DNA of 64,000 nucleotides from Lacipirellula parvula (lineage in GTDB: Bacteria > Planctomycetota > Planctomycetia > Pirellulales > Lacipirellulaceae): assembly GCF_009177095.1 (NCBI RefSeq), contig NZ_AP021861.1, positions 5,190,501 through 5,254,500 of the forward strand, in the 5' to 3' direction. Below, one piece after another: positions 33,937 to 42,962 of the stretch. Every line of letters starts with the position of its first letter. Positions within the stretch are counted from its first letter, which is position 1. The notes under the pieces were generated by a model, which was given only the letters and a program-made list of their open reading frames with translations, was not told the origin of the DNA and did no database searches. A program made the translations under genes and the position numbers.

Positions 33937-34746
33937 ATGAAAAACATAGGTTTTATCGGCGCCGGCCGTATGGCGACTGCACTCGCACGCGGGTGCGTCG
34001 AGGTAAATTTGGTCGCGGCCGAGCAAGTGCTAGCGAGCGATCCGCACGAAGAGTCGCGCACGAAGTTCGCTAGTCAGTTGGAAGGCGCCCAAGTTACCGC
34101 CGACAACGCCGCGATCCTCGCCGCCTGCGACACGGTCGTCCTCGCCGTGAAGCCGCAGATGATGTCGGGCGTGCTGGCGGGCATCAAACCGCACGTCGAG
34201 CCGCGGCACTTGTTGGTGTCGATCGCCGCAGGCGTCACGCTCCAACGGCTCGCCGAGCAACTGCCGCCTGGGACGCGAATCATCCGCGTCATGCCGAACA
34301 CGCCTTGCCTGATCGGGCTTGGCGCCAGCGCGTTCGCGCTCGATACGACAGCCACCGCCGACGATGCGGCGACCGTCGAACGGCTGCTGGAGAGCGTCGG
34401 CAAGTCGTACGAAGTCGAGGAGCCGCTGCTCGATGCCGTCACTGGCTTGAGCGGTTCGGGCCCGGCGTTCATTTACACCGTGATCGAAGCGATGGCGGCG
34501 GGGGGCGTGGCCGGCGGGTTGTCGCCTGAGCTCGCGCTGGAACTCGCCACGCAAACGGCCGCCGGGGCCGCGGCGATGCTGTCGCAAACGGGCCTCTCGC
34601 CTGCCGAGTTGCGCAGCCACGTCACCAGCCCGAACGGCACGACGCTCGCCGGGCTCAACGCGCTCGCCGCCCGCGACGGCGCGGCCGCACTCCAAGCGGC
34701 GGTCGAGGCGGCTACGAATCGTTCTATCGAGTTAGGAAAAGCGTAA
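33937..34746 (+). CDS. proC: Pyrroline-5-carboxylate reductase
   Basis: Last step of proline synthesis, NAD(P)H-dependent reduction of pyrroline-5-carboxylate. The 269-residue product starts MKNIGFIGAGRMATALARG (Rossmann glycine loop), contains VVLAVKPQMM and RVMPNTPCLIG, and ends in the dimerisation domain with the signature GLSGSGPAFIY. The ATG at 33937 starts exactly at the dinucleotide fold; an in-frame upstream stretch of 62 codons looks non-coding. A small protein gene follows after nine bases. Confidence 0.95.
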   Translation: MKNIGFIGAGRMATALARGCVEVNLVAAEQVLASDPHEESRTKFASQLEGAQVTADNAAILAACDTVVLAVKPQMMSGVLAGIKPHVEPRHLLVSIAAGVTLQRLAEQLPPGTRIIRVMPNTPCLIGLGASAFALDTTATADDAATVERLLESVGKSYEVEEPLLDAVTGLSGSGPAFIYTVIEAMAAGGVAGGLSPELALELATQTAAGAAAMLSQTGLSPAELRSHVTSPNGTTLAGLNALAARDGAAALQAAVEAATNRSIELGKA

Positions 34747-34755
34747 GGGTAGTTC

Positions 34756-34998
34756 ATGTCCATCTTTTGTCAGATCGACGATAAGTTCGTTCCTATCTAC
34801 CGCGTCATGTGGATCGCGGCGGTGCCTCACTTCTGCGGCGACGAAGAATGCCAACGCGAAGGCTTTTACGAGATTCGTCTCGAGCAAGACGAGTCGGTGT
34901 GGGCGAAGCCGGAAGAACGCGACAAGATGCTCGCCCAGATTGAGGCGTGGCAAGGCGACCCCGGCCCGGAGGAAGAAGGGGACGAAGAACCCTGGTAG
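34756..34998 (+). CDS. Small acidic protein of unknown function, downstream of proC
   Basis: 80 residues, no export signal. It contains CQIDDKFVPIYRVMWIAAVP, then HFCGDEECQREGFYEIRLEQD with two cysteines, then an acidic end (GPEEEGDEEPW). I do not know a family. Only nine bases separate it from the proC stop, so it is probably translated from the same mRNA. A repeat follows. Confidence 0.65.
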   Translation: MSIFCQIDDKFVPIYRVMWIAAVPHFCGDEECQREGFYEIRLEQDESVWAKPEERDKMLAQIEAWQGDPGPEEEGDEEPW

Positions 34999-35017
34999 TT
35001 TTATGGACAGCCGGAGT

Positions 35018-35090
35018 GTCATTCTGAGCGCAGCGAAGAATCTGGAAGCACGTTTGGATTCTCTAGATCCTTCGCTTCGCTCAGGATGAC
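35018..35090. repeat. Palindromic repeat with CTGAGCGCAGCGAAGAATC arm
   Basis: Left arm GTCATTCTGAGCGCAGCGAA and right arm TTCGCTTCGCTCAGGATGAC are reverse complements apart from a few bases. It lies between two small genes of unknown function. It is the only copy seen in this window. Confidence 0.75.
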
Positions 35091-35110
35091 AGGAGCAGAG
35101 GAGAAGAACG

Positions 35111-35698
35111 ATGGCGAAACAATCGAGCGGCAAGGGAGACGAACTCCTCTGGCTGGAAACCTACTTTATCTTGTTCCCGGCCAAGCGGCGGCCGACGCTC
35201 ACGCAAGTCGAACGGGCCCTTACCGCGGCCAACCCGCGACTGCGGCTGGAGAATCTCCTGGCCGACGACGACGGGTTGTTCGCTTCGGTGCTCATTGAAT
35301 CGCCCGAGGACAACGCCGCGGTCGAGGTGAGCTTCGAGATGGGCGACGCGATCGCCGAGCAGAACATGCAGTGGGCGAAAGAGCTGCAATCGAAGATGAC
35401 GCCAAAGCAGTTGCAGGCGATCGTCTCGGCCGACGCCCGGCTCGACGTGGCTCACTTCGAGCGGGTGCCCAAGGGGGGCACCGGCTCGCAGCCGAAGCCG
35501 GTCACCCGCGAGGCAGAAGTCGCCGAGTTTGCCTCGGAGTTGTCGTGGGATGACGCCGAGTTCGGCGACGACGAAGACGTCGACATGGAAGCGGCGATGG
35601 AAGTGTTCGACCCGACCTGCCTGCTGACGGTGGTCGACGCCCTGCAGGGGCTCACCAAAGGCATCACCTTCGATCCCGCCTCCGGCGAGATCGTGTAG
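35111..35698 (+). CDS. Acidic cytoplasmic protein of unknown function
   Basis: 195 residues without signal or membrane segments. The N-terminal half has LWLETYFILFPAKRRPTLTQ and LFASVLIESPEDNAAVEVSF, and the C-terminal half is acidic (WDDAEFGDDEDVDMEAAMEV) and ends FDPTCLLTVVDALQGLTKG. No domain is recognised. AGGAG seven or so bases upstream of the ATG supports the start. It is separated from its upstream neighbour by a palindromic repeat. Confidence 0.7.
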   Translation: MAKQSSGKGDELLWLETYFILFPAKRRPTLTQVERALTAANPRLRLENLLADDDGLFASVLIESPEDNAAVEVSFEMGDAIAEQNMQWAKELQSKMTPKQLQAIVSADARLDVAHFERVPKGGTGSQPKPVTREAEVAEFASELSWDDAEFGDDEDVDMEAAMEVFDPTCLLTVVDALQGLTKGITFDPASGEIV

Positions 35699-35798
35699 GT
35701 TGGCCTTTCAGCCCGACTTGCAGCGGCAAACGGCGTCCATAAACTGGTGACTGCACCAATTCAGGCGACGTGACTAACGTCAAAAAAAAGAAATACAT

Positions 35799-35877
35799 TC
35801 AACACAGAGAGCACAGGGAACACAGAGAAGAAGGCGATCAATGAATTTCTCTGTGTGCTCTGTGCTCTCTGTGTTGA
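35799..35877. repeat. Repeat family C copy 1 (CACAGAG / CTCTGTG palindrome)
   Basis: TTCAACACAGAGAGCACAGG and CTCTGTGCTCTCTGTGTTGA pair around a 30-base centre. Related copies are at 44093-44219 and 63386-63485; with the 44-kb copy it shares the leading AAATACATTC. Confidence 0.82.
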
Positions 35878-35935
35878 AGTCTTTGATTTAATACCTTCAC
35901 CGATCATTGGCATCCCCTTCACGGGGCCAATTACC

Positions 35936-36499
35936 ATGCTCGCAAAAGATCTCAAGCCCGGCGGCATCGTCAAACATGATGGCGCCCCGATCATTATCGA
36001 AACCATCATGGTGCAATCGCCGTCGGCCCGCGGCGGCACGACGCTCTACAAGTTCCGCGCGCGGAACCTGGTGACCAAGCAAAAGGTCGACCTCGTTCAC
36101 AAGGGAACCGACAACCTGCCCGACGCCGACTTCGAAAAGCGAGCCGTCACGCTGATGTACAGCGACGTCGAGCAGGTCCACCTGCTCGACTCCGAGAACT
36201 ACGAGCAGTACGCCCTGCCCCTCGCCGACATTGCCGACGAGATGCAGTACGTGACCGAATCGCTCGAAGGGATGCTCGCCCTGATCTACAACGACCAGTG
36301 CGTCGGCCTGCAACTCCCAGCGTCGGTGACGCTGGAGATCATCGAATGCGATCCGGGCATCAAGGGGAACTCGGCCACGTCACGCAACAAGCCGGCGAAG
36401 CTCTCGACCGGCTTCTTTGTGCAGGTGCCGGAATATTTGAAGCAGGGCGAGTCGATTAAGGTCGACACGCGGACCGGGGCGTTCTTGGGGCGGGCGTAG
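35936..36499 (+). CDS. Elongation factor P-like protein, EfpL/YeiP type
   Basis: 187 residues with the three-domain EF-P layout: an N-terminal KOW-like domain, an OB domain (QYVTESLEGMLALIYNDQCV), and a final OB domain (STGFFVQVPEYLKQGESIKVDTRTG). The loop that in EF-P carries the modified lysine reads SARGGTTLYKF, with arginine R32 at the tip. That is typical of the YeiP/EfpL branch, which relieves ribosome stalling at proline-containing motifs without the lysine modification. The start at 35936 matches the family N-terminus. The nearest upstream sequence is a family C repeat. Confidence 0.85.
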   Translation: MLAKDLKPGGIVKHDGAPIIIETIMVQSPSARGGTTLYKFRARNLVTKQKVDLVHKGTDNLPDADFEKRAVTLMYSDVEQVHLLDSENYEQYALPLADIADEMQYVTESLEGMLALIYNDQCVGLQLPASVTLEIIECDPGIKGNSATSRNKPAKLSTGFFVQVPEYLKQGESIKVDTRTGAFLGRA

Positions 36500-36506
36500 C
36501 ACCCGT

Positions 36507-37712
36507 TCACCAGCGCATCTGGATCTTTAGCTCGGGGTGGCCGTCGCGGAAGGCTTCGAGTTTCGCTCGTTCCGCATCGTCGACGTACAGCCCCTGCATG
36601 TCGATCCGCTGGAGGTTCGGCAGTGTTAGCAGCTTTTCTAGGTGCTCGTCCTTCACGCCTGTGATCGCGAGTTCGACCGCTTCGACGTGATCGAGCTGGG
36701 AAATACGCGCCAAGTCGAGTTCCCGGCCGACTGTTGGCTGTCGGGGATAAGCGAGTGCACCAACTCGTTTCTCATCGAGCGCCAGGGAGCGAACTCCCGT
36801 TAAACGCGACAGTTTCTCGACGTCGCCGTCCGCGAGCCGATCGACGAAGCGCAATTGCTCGAGCGTCCCGAGTTGCTCGATGAGCATCCAATCATCATCC
36901 GACAGACGAGTCGGATCGACGATGATTCCCGTGGGGTGAATGTAAAACGAGAGCGCTCGTTGCGAGCCGCAGAGTCTGACGAGCCAGAAGGGAGCTTGGT
37001 GTTCGTACCTGACGCCGCCGTGATAGAAGATGGAAAGCTCGCGCTGCCAGGGACTTCTCGCTAAGTACGAATAAGTGGTGTGATGAAACGGGCCGGCAAG
37101 CGGAAACCGGTTCTCGAAGAGAGCATCGGCCTCGCGCAACTGTTCGATCACAGCCGTCTCGTGGAATTGGCGGCTGCGGTGAGACGCTCCCCAGCCCAGC
37201 AGGCCGGCCAGTAGCGTCGTCGCCACTAGGAGGTCGACGATCTTGAGCCGCAACCGGCCGCCGCGACGGCGAATCCATAGCTCGCACGCCGTCGCAACCA
37301 AGAGCGGGATCGCGAGCAGAATCAGCAGCGTATAGGCGATGCCTCGCGGCAACCACTGGTAAGCGTCGGCCTCGAACGGCCATGCATATTTGTTCCACCA
37401 ACTTACGCTACTGCGCGCCGGATCGACGGCGTCGGTGTAAGCAGGCCAGCCTGGCCCCTCGAAGCCGCGAGCGATTTCCGCGTACGGCGCCGGCCAGCCG
37501 CACAGATATGCGTGCACGACTTGGGGAGGCCGCCTGTTGAGGGGTTCCACAAAAGGGACGCCCAAGGCGCGGTGGCTCAGTTCAGCGGGCGCCACGATGA
37601 TTGTTGTGACAGCGCCGGTAATAAGGAGCACTACCCACGTGAGCCAATGGAGGCGCCGCCATCGGCGTTTATTTGGGAGTGGCGAGAGAAGAGCAGTCTC
37701 GGACACGGCCAT
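36507..37712 (-). CDS. Membrane protein with C-terminal leucine-rich repeat-like part
   Basis: 401 residues from the ATG at 37712. A helix lies near 20-42 (WLTWVVLLITGAVTTIIVA), then an outer loop of about 90 residues, two helices near 125-148 (AYTLLILLAIPLLVATAC) and 160-180 (VDLLVATTLLAGLLGWG), then a cytoplasmic or periplasmic domain. Near 285-390 there are short leucine-rich units (LGTLEQLRFVDRLADGD, LTGVRSLALDEK, LPNLQRIDMQGLYVDD) typical of planctomycete proteins. The function is unknown. A family D repeat lies immediately upstream, so translation from the earlier in-frame ATG would read through repeat DNA. Confidence 0.65.
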   Translation of the reverse strand: MAVSETALLSPLPNKRRWRRLHWLTWVVLLITGAVTTIIVAPAELSHRALGVPFVEPLNRRPPQVVHAYLCGWPAPYAEIARGFEGPGWPAYTDAVDPARSSVSWWNKYAWPFEADAYQWLPRGIAYTLLILLAIPLLVATACELWIRRRGGRLRLKIVDLLVATTLLAGLLGWGASHRSRQFHETAVIEQLREADALFENRFPLAGPFHHTTYSYLARSPWQRELSIFYHGGVRYEHQAPFWLVRLCGSQRALSFYIHPTGIIVDPTRLSDDDWMLIEQLGTLEQLRFVDRLADGDVEKLSRLTGVRSLALDEKRVGALAYPRQPTVGRELDLARISQLDHVEAVELAITGVKDEHLEKLLTLPNLQRIDMQGLYVDDAERAKLEAFRDGHPELKIQMRW

Positions 37713-37750
37713 GCCTCCGAGCGATTGGCGATGCACGGGAACGGCAGACG

Positions 37751-37850
37751 GGTGGCATGTCGTCGCGGAGCGTCGGCATGCTGCAGCGAGATTGAGCGTT
37801 GCACTTGGGTTCGGCATGTTCACGCCTTGAAGGGCGAAAGCATGGCACCC
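37751..37850. repeat. Repeat family D copy 4 (most complete)
   Basis: Left arm GGTGGCATGTCGTCGCGGAG, right arm TTGGGTTCGGCATGTTCACG plus GGGCGAAAGCATGGCACCC. It sits between the LRR-like gene start and the small basic protein gene. Confidence 0.82.
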
Positions 37851-37871
37851 ATGAAGACGACTACGCTGCGC

Positions 37872-38030
37872 TTAGCCTTTGGCCTTCTTCTTTGCCGCCT
37901 TTGGCTTGGCGGCTTTCTTCTTGGCTTTCTTGGCGGTCGCCTTTTCGGCAGGCTTGGCCTTCTTGCTGCTGAAGATGTTCTCCCAGTTGTCGGAGAATTT
38001 TTGTGTGGAACCGACGCGGATGATGCTCAT
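37872..38030 (-). CDS. Small lysine/alanine-rich basic protein
   Basis: 52 residues: MSIIRVGSTQKFSDNWENIF followed by a tail of repeated KKA, KPA and AKK units to the stop at 37872. The ordered head of 20 residues plus H1-histone-like tail suggests a nucleic-acid-binding protein, but I know no named family for it. The continuous frame and the strongly biased, non-random tail argue that it is real, although GGAG upstream is rather distant. It lies downstream of ettA on the same strand. Confidence 0.6.
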   Translation of the reverse strand: MSIIRVGSTQKFSDNWENIFSSKKAKPAEKATAKKAKKKAAKPKAAKKKAKG

Positions 38031-38051
38031 GGGTTGGGTGCGCTCCGTGCG

Positions 38052-38076
38052 GCCCCCGGTTTGAAGAACCGGGGGC
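38052..38076. repeat. Short perfect palindrome (GCCCCCGGTT / AACCGGGGGC)
   Basis: A ten-base stem around a TGAAG loop, 40 bases after the ettA stop. It lacks a T run on the correct side for either strand, so it is not called a terminator. Confidence 0.7.
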
Positions 38077-38116
38077 TAAAAAATGTGTATGGGCGAATTC
38101 GAAATGTACTGCGGCG

Positions 38117-39796
38117 TTAGTTTTGCTGCAGCTTCTTGTACTTGAAACGGTGGGGTTCGTCGGCGCCGACGCCCAGACGCTCGCGGCGTTGCGATTCGTA
38201 AATCTGGAAGTTGCCTTCGCACCAGTGGACGTAACCGTCGCCCTCGAAGGCGAGAATGTGCGTCGCGAGGCGGTCGAGGAACCAGCGATCGTGGCTCACG
38301 ACCACGGCGCAGCCGACGAAGTTGGCCACGGCTTCTTCGAGCGACCGCAGCGTGTCGACGTCGAGGTCGTTCGTCGGTTCGTCGAGCAGCAGGACGTTCG
38401 TCCCCTTGCGGAGCAGCTTCGCCAGGTGGACGCGGTTGCGCTCGCCGCCGGAGAGGACGCCGACCTTCTTTTGCTGATCGGTCTTCGTGAAGTTGAACCG
38501 CGAGACGTAGGCCCGCGAGTTCATCGTCGTTTTGCCCATCTGCAGGTTGTCGAGGCCGCCGGAGATTTCCTCGTAGACGGTCTTGTTGGGGTCGAGGTCG
38601 TCGCGTGACTGATCGACGTAGCCGAGTTCCACCGTCTCGCCGATGACGAGCTGCCCCGTGTCGGGCTTCTCTTGGCCCATCAGCATGCGAAGCATCGTCG
38701 TCTTGCCGGCGCCGTTGGCCCCAATGACGCCGACGATGCCGCCCGCGGGGAGCCGGAAGTTGACGTTCTCGAAAATCACGCGGTCGCCATACGACTTGCC
38801 GAGGTTTTCGGCGTCGATGACGCGATCGCCCAGCCGCTTGCCGGGCGGGATCTGGATTTCGAGCTCTTCGACTTTCTGCTCGATCTGCTCGGCGACCATC
38901 TTCTCGTAGGCGTTCACGCGAGCCTTGCTCTTCGCCTGGCGAGCCTTGGGGGCCATGCGGATCCACTCGAGTTCCTTCGCCAGCGCGCGTTGGCGGGCCG
39001 ATTCCTGCTTCTCTTCGAGCGCGAGCCGCTTTTGCTTTTGCTCGAGCCACGAGGTGTAGTTCCCTTCGAACGGCAAGCCGCGGCCATATTCGATTTCAAG
39101 AATCCAGCCGGCGACGTTGTCGAGGAAGTAACGATCGTGGGTCACGGCGACGATCGTGCCGGTGTAATCGGCCAAGTGGCGTTCGAGCCACGCGACGCTC
39201 TCGGCGTCGAGATGGTTCGTCGGTTCGTCGAGCAGCAGCAAGTCGGGGTGCTCAAGCAGCAATTTGCAGAGCGCGACGCGACGCTTCTCGCCGCCGGAGA
39301 GTTTCGTGACGTCGGCATCGCTCGGGGGCAGGTTCATCGCGTCCATCGCGATTTCGATCTGGCGGTCGAGTTCCCAGGCGTTGCACGCTTCGATTTTGTC
39401 CTGCAGGACGGCCTGCCGGTTCATCAACTTTTCCATCGCGTCGGGATCGTCGGCGACCTCGGCGTACTTCTCGCCGATTTCCTCGAATTCCTTCAGCAGG
39501 GCGAGCGTGCCGGCGACCGCTTCGTCGATGTTGCCGCGGACGTCCTTCTCGGGATTGAGGTGCGGCTCTTGCGTGAGCATGCCGACGGTGAAGCCTTCGG
39601 TCAGCTTCGCTTCGCCGTCGAAGTCCTTATCGATCCCCGCCATGATCCGTAGCAGCGTGCTTTTGCCGGCGCCGTTGCGACCGAGGACGCCGATCTTCGC
39701 GCCGGGGTAGAACGCCAAATTGACGTCTTTGAGGATTTCGCGTTGGCCAATCTTTTTGTTGAGATTGGAGATTTGGTAGATGTATTTCTGACCCAT
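38117..39796 (-). CDS. ettA: Energy-dependent translational throttle protein EttA (ABC-F)
   Basis: A soluble ABC-F ATPase that binds the ribosomal E site and gates entry into elongation according to the ATP/ADP ratio. 559 residues with two ATP-binding cassettes: Walker [10 protein letters not shown] and GANGAGKTT, signatures [11 protein letters not shown] and [11 protein letters not shown], and [12 protein letters not shown] and [12 protein letters not shown]. The linker [20 protein letters not shown] matches the EttA P-site tRNA-interaction motif. The start [12 protein letters not shown] is the family start; a longer frame upstream looks non-coding. Confidence 0.95.
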   Translation of the reverse strand: MGQKYIYQISNLNKKIGQREILKDVNLAFYPGAKIGVLGRNGAGKSTLLRIMAGIDKDFDGEAKLTEGFTVGMLTQEPHLNPEKDVRGNIDEAVAGTLALLKEFEEIGEKYAEVADDPDAMEKLMNRQAVLQDKIEACNAWELDRQIEIAMDAMNLPPSDADVTKLSGGEKRRVALCKLLLEHPDLLLLDEPTNHLDAESVAWLERHLADYTGTIVAVTHDRYFLDNVAGWILEIEYGRGLPFEGNYTSWLEQKQKRLALEEKQESARQRALAKELEWIRMAPKARQAKSKARVNAYEKMVAEQIEQKVEELEIQIPPGKRLGDRVIDAENLGKSYGDRVIFENVNFRLPAGGIVGVIGANGAGKTTMLRMLMGQEKPDTGQLVIGETVELGYVDQSRDDLDPNKTVYEEISGGLDNLQMGKTTMNSRAYVSRFNFTKTDQQKKVGVLSGGERNRVHLAKLLRKGTNVLLLDEPTNDLDVDTLRSLEEAVANFVGCAVVVSHDRWFLDRLATHILAFEGDGYVHWCEGNFQIYESQRRERLGVGADEPHRFKYKKLQQN

Positions 39797-39995
39797 GCGA
39801 AGCGACTGTTTCGTTTGTGTAGGGAATGGTGTGCGACTCGGGCGGCAGACGCGCCGCGGGCGGGAGCGATGTTCAGGTGACTGCCGACCAAGACGGGCCG
39901 CGGCGGAGCGAATCAGCGGGTACAATCGCTCACGCCGCGCGGCTGGCCGCGCAGGATGTGATTTTACCAATCTCTCTCCCCGAAGTGCAGGCGCC

Positions 39996-40544
39996 GTGAA
40001 TCCCTGGCTTTACTACACCCTGGCGATCTTGCTGGTCTGCTGCGGCGGCCTCTGCTGGCTGACGAACCTGTTCAGCCTGCCGGGCAATTGGATCTTGCTG
40101 GGGATGGCGGCGCTGTTCGCCTGGCTGGCGTCGGACGTCGGCGGGCACGGCATCGGCTGGACGACCGTCGGCATCATGGCGGGGCTGGCGGTGCTGGGCG
40201 AGGTAATCGAGTTCTTCGCAGGGGCTGCTGGCGCCGCCAAGCAAGGGGCAAGCCGGCGGTCGATCGTCTTCTCGCTGATTGGCGGCATGGCGGGGAGCAT
40301 CGGCGGAGCGATGCTGGGGCTGCCGGTGCCGGTGATCGGCTCGGTGATTGCGGCCTTACTCGGAGGATCGCTGGGGGCGTTTGCCGGGGCCTACTTGGGC
40401 GAGAAGTCGATCGAGCGGCCGCACAGCGAGAGCATGGCGGTGGCGCGGGGAGCGTTTGCGGGGCGGCTGTGGGGGACGGTGGGGAAGTTCGCCGTCGGGG
40501 CCGTCATGCTGGGAGTGATGACGGTGGATGCGCTGGTGGGGTGA
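39996..40544 (+). CDS. DUF456-family small membrane protein
   Basis: 182 residues from a GTG start. It has about five hydrophobic segments: [37 protein letters not shown], then a glycine-rich pair [20 protein letters not shown] and [20 protein letters not shown], and a last helix VGAVMLGVM. The LPGNWILL and GGxxGxxxG elements are typical of the DUF456 family, whose function is unknown. No strong ribosome binding site was seen, but the frame starts cleanly at the first helix. It is divergent from ettA. Confidence 0.75.
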   Translation: MNPWLYYTLAILLVCCGGLCWLTNLFSLPGNWILLGMAALFAWLASDVGGHGIGWTTVGIMAGLAVLGEVIEFFAGAAGAAKQGASRRSIVFSLIGGMAGSIGGAMLGLPVPVIGSVIAALLGGSLGAFAGAYLGEKSIERPHSESMAVARGAFAGRLWGTVGKFAVGAVMLGVMTVDALVG

Positions 40545-40598
40545 GGCCTGCGGGGCGTTCGGGTTCAAGTTCGAGGAGGCGCAATCAAGCGAGGGTTC

Positions 40599-40624
40599 GG
40601 ACTGGTCGCTTAAGCGACCAGTCC
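40599..40624. repeat. REP-type perfect palindrome, left of the transposase gene
   Basis: 26 bases, GGACTGGTCGCTT followed by its reverse complement. An identical copy is at 41274-41299 on the other side of the transposase gene and a one-mismatch copy at 24588-24613. Confidence 0.9.
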
Positions 40625-40658
40625 AATGCGGTCTCCACGCCGGATCGGTGTTGAAGCT

Positions 40659-41258
40659 CTAACGAGGCTTCTGGTTCTGGTACCGCTTGTACGGCACGCC
40701 TTCGAGGAACGCTTTCAGTTCGAGCGCCCGCTTCACGCCGCGGTCGAGATCGATCGCCACTCTGGTGTGCGGATAATCGCGCCAATCGCTCGCAATCCCG
40801 TGCCGCACTGCTTGCCTGAGCGTGTACTTATACGCCTGCCGGCACTGCTTCTCGTCGCGAATAGCGCCGTCGAAGTAATCGCGATGGCCTTCCTCGCTCC
40901 AAAACGGCACGCGGCGTTCCGGCAGCGTGTCGTTCACCAGCTTCGCGACCGAACCGTGAACGCGTTGCATCATTGGGCCGAGGTTCTTGCCGATGCGTAG
41001 GTAACCGAGCGAGTGGTAGTGGTTATCGAGGAGGCTGGTGATCCACGGCACGAAGCCATACTTCGCGGCGTAGTGGTCGAAGCGACCCCAGAAGATCGCC
41101 TTCGCCTGCTCCGTTGCGAACGCGGGATGGCGTTCGCGGCAGCGGGCGGTGAGGAAGTACACCTGGTTGTCGATGTACCAGTGTTCGAAGCGGTGGCGGC
41201 CTTTGAAGTGCTCGACCGAAGAGGAGGAACTCTTTTGGATTCGCTTGAAGTCGCTCAT
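40659..41258 (-). CDS. REP-associated tyrosine transposase (Y1/HUH, IS200-like)
   Basis: 199 residues of the Y1 transposase family. The HUH metal motif appears as NHYHSLGY, and the catalytic tyrosine is likely in QAYKYTLRQAVRHGI. DNQVYFLTARCRE at the N-terminus and FWSEEGHRDYFDGAIRDEKQ are further family landmarks. Such RAYT proteins nick and join single-stranded palindromic repeats. The gene lies between two identical 26-base palindromes 35 and 16 bases from its ends, the arrangement expected of a RAYT with its own REP sequences. It appears intact. Confidence 0.85.
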   Translation of the reverse strand: MSDFKRIQKSSSSSVEHFKGRHRFEHWYIDNQVYFLTARCRERHPAFATEQAKAIFWGRFDHYAAKYGFVPWITSLLDNHYHSLGYLRIGKNLGPMMQRVHGSVAKLVNDTLPERRVPFWSEEGHRDYFDGAIRDEKQCRQAYKYTLRQAVRHGIASDWRDYPHTRVAIDLDRGVKRALELKAFLEGVPYKRYQNQKPR

Positions 41259-41273
41259 AGCGGAAAATCTACC

Positions 41274-41299
41274 GGACTGGTCGCTTAAGCGACCAGTCC
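41274..41299. repeat. REP-type perfect palindrome, right of the transposase gene
   Basis: Identical to the 26-base palindrome at 40599-40624. It lies 16 bases upstream of the transposase start codon and could bind the enzyme or regulate its gene. Confidence 0.9.
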
Positions 41300-41378
41300 G
41301 AACTCCGATTTTCGGCTTTTTCGCTCCTCGAACTGCGATTTATGCAGAAAACCTGCATAAATCTCGGCTCAGTCGCCC

Positions 41379-42962
41379 CTACTCCCACTCAATCGTCGCC
41401 GGCGGTTTCGAGCTGATGTCATACACCACGCGGTTCACGCCCTTCACTTCGTTGATGACCCGCGTCGAGATCCTTGCCAGCACTTCGTACGGCAAGTGGC
41501 TCCAGTCGGCGGTCATGAAGTCATCGGTGTTCACGCAACGCACCGCAAGAGCGTTGTCGTAGGTGCGGCTGTCGCCCATGACGCCGACGCTTTGCACCGG
41601 CAGCAGTACCGCGAAGGCTTGCGACGTGCTACGGTAGAGGCCGGCCGCCTTGATTTCGCCGACGACGATCGCGTCGGCCGCCCGCAGCGTGTCGAGCTTT
41701 TCTCGCGTGACTTCGCCGAGGCAGCGAACCGCGAGGCCGGGCCCGGGGAACGGATGCCGCCAGACGATTTCTTCCGGCAGGCCGAGTTGCAAGCCCAGGC
41801 GACGGACTTCGTCCTTGAACAAATCACGCAGCGGCTCGATCAACTCGAACCCGAGTTCCGCCGGCAGGCCGCCGACGTTGTGGTGGAGCTTGATCGTGTC
41901 GGCCGGCCCGTCGGGGGCGGCGCCGCTTTCGATGACGTCGGGATAGAGCGTTCCCTGAGCGAGGAACTTGGCGCCTTTGATCTTCTTCGCTTCGTCGACA
42001 AAGCAGTCGATGAACGTGTGACCGATGCGGCGACGCTTTTCTTGCGGATCGGTGACGCCGGCGAGTGCGGTGAGGAAGCGCTCTTCCCCCTTCACCACAT
42101 GGAGGTCGGTCTTGAAGTGTTGCGTGAACTCGGCGACGACCGCTTCTTCCTCGGCCTGACGCAGCAGCCCGTTGTCGACGAGGATGCACGAAAGCTGCGG
42201 GCCGATCGCCTTGGCGAGCATCGCCGCCACCACGGACGAATCGACGCCGCCGGAGAGGCCGCAGATGACGCGGTCGTTGCCGACTTCTTGGCGGATCCGC
42301 TCAATCGTCTCGGCCGCGAAGTCGCCGAGCTTCCAAGTTCCCTCGGCGCCGCACGCACCGTGAAGGAAGTTGCGAAGAACGGTCGAGCCCTCGGGCGTGT
42401 GGGTCACTTCGGGGTGGAACTGCAGGCCGAAGAACGGCAGCCGCTTGTGCTTCACTGCCGCGTACGGGCAGGTCGAGGTCTTGGCGAGCGGCGTGAAGTC
42501 GTTCGAGATGCCGGCCACCTGGTCGCCGTGGCTCATCCAAACTTGCGTCTGCTTCGGGACGCCGGCGAACAGGCCGTCGGCTTCGACGATGTCGCACTCG
42601 GCGCGGCCATACTCGCGGGCTGGGGCGCTATCGACTTTTCCGCCCAGTGCCTGACACATCAGCTGCATGCCGTAGCAGATGCCGAGCACCGGAATGCCGA
42701 GTTCGAAGAGCTTCGGATCGCAGAGCGGGGCGCCTTGGGCGTAGACGCTCGACGGGCCGCCGGAAAGGATGATGCCGATCGGCGCCAGTTCCCGCACCCG
42801 CTCGGCGGTGATGCTATGCCGCACGATCTCGCAGTAAACGTTCTGCTCGCGGACGCGGCGGGCGATCAGTTGGGCGTACTGCGAACCGAAATCGAGAACG
42901 AGCACGCGCTGTCCGGCAGCGCCTCCTCGCGGTTCGACGGAGCTGGGAGAGGCGGTCGTCAT
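41379..42962 (-). CDS. guaA: GMP synthase (glutamine-hydrolysing)
   Basis: Converts XMP to GMP using glutamine and ATP. 527 residues. The class I glutamine amidotransferase domain has the nucleophile Cys in GICYGMQLM and the His/Glu pair in [12 protein letters not shown]. The ATP-pyrophosphatase domain has SGGVDSSV, and the C-terminal dimerisation domain ends in the signature PPATIEWE. Compared with short family members there is an extra N-terminal stretch of about 18 residues ([18 protein letters not shown]). It stands alone on the minus strand, with a repeat-rich spacer upstream. Confidence 0.97.
   Translation of the reverse strand: MTTASPSSVEPRGGAAGQRVLVLDFGSQYAQLIARRVREQNVYCEIVRHSITAERVRELAPIGIILSGGPSSVYAQGAPLCDPKLFELGIPVLGICYGMQLMCQALGGKVDSAPAREYGRAECDIVEADGLFAGVPKQTQVWMSHGDQVAGISNDFTPLAKTSTCPYAAVKHKRLPFFGLQFHPEVTHTPEGSTVLRNFLHGACGAEGTWKLGDFAAETIERIRQEVGNDRVICGLSGGVDSSVVAAMLAKAIGPQLSCILVDNGLLRQAEEEAVVAEFTQHFKTDLHVVKGEERFLTALAGVTDPQEKRRRIGHTFIDCFVDEAKKIKGAKFLAQGTLYPDVIESGAAPDGPADTIKLHHNVGGLPAELGFELIEPLRDLFKDEVRRLGLQLGLPEEIVWRHPFPGPGLAVRCLGEVTREKLDTLRAADAIVVGEIKAAGLYRSTSQAFAVLLPVQSVGVMGDSRTYDNALAVRCVNTDDFMTADWSHLPYEVLARISTRVINEVKGVNRVVYDISSKPPATIEWE

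Noticed and set aside
38052-38076. Hairpin after ettA as a terminator
   Set aside because: No T run follows the stem in the direction of ettA transcription, so it is kept only as a palindrome.
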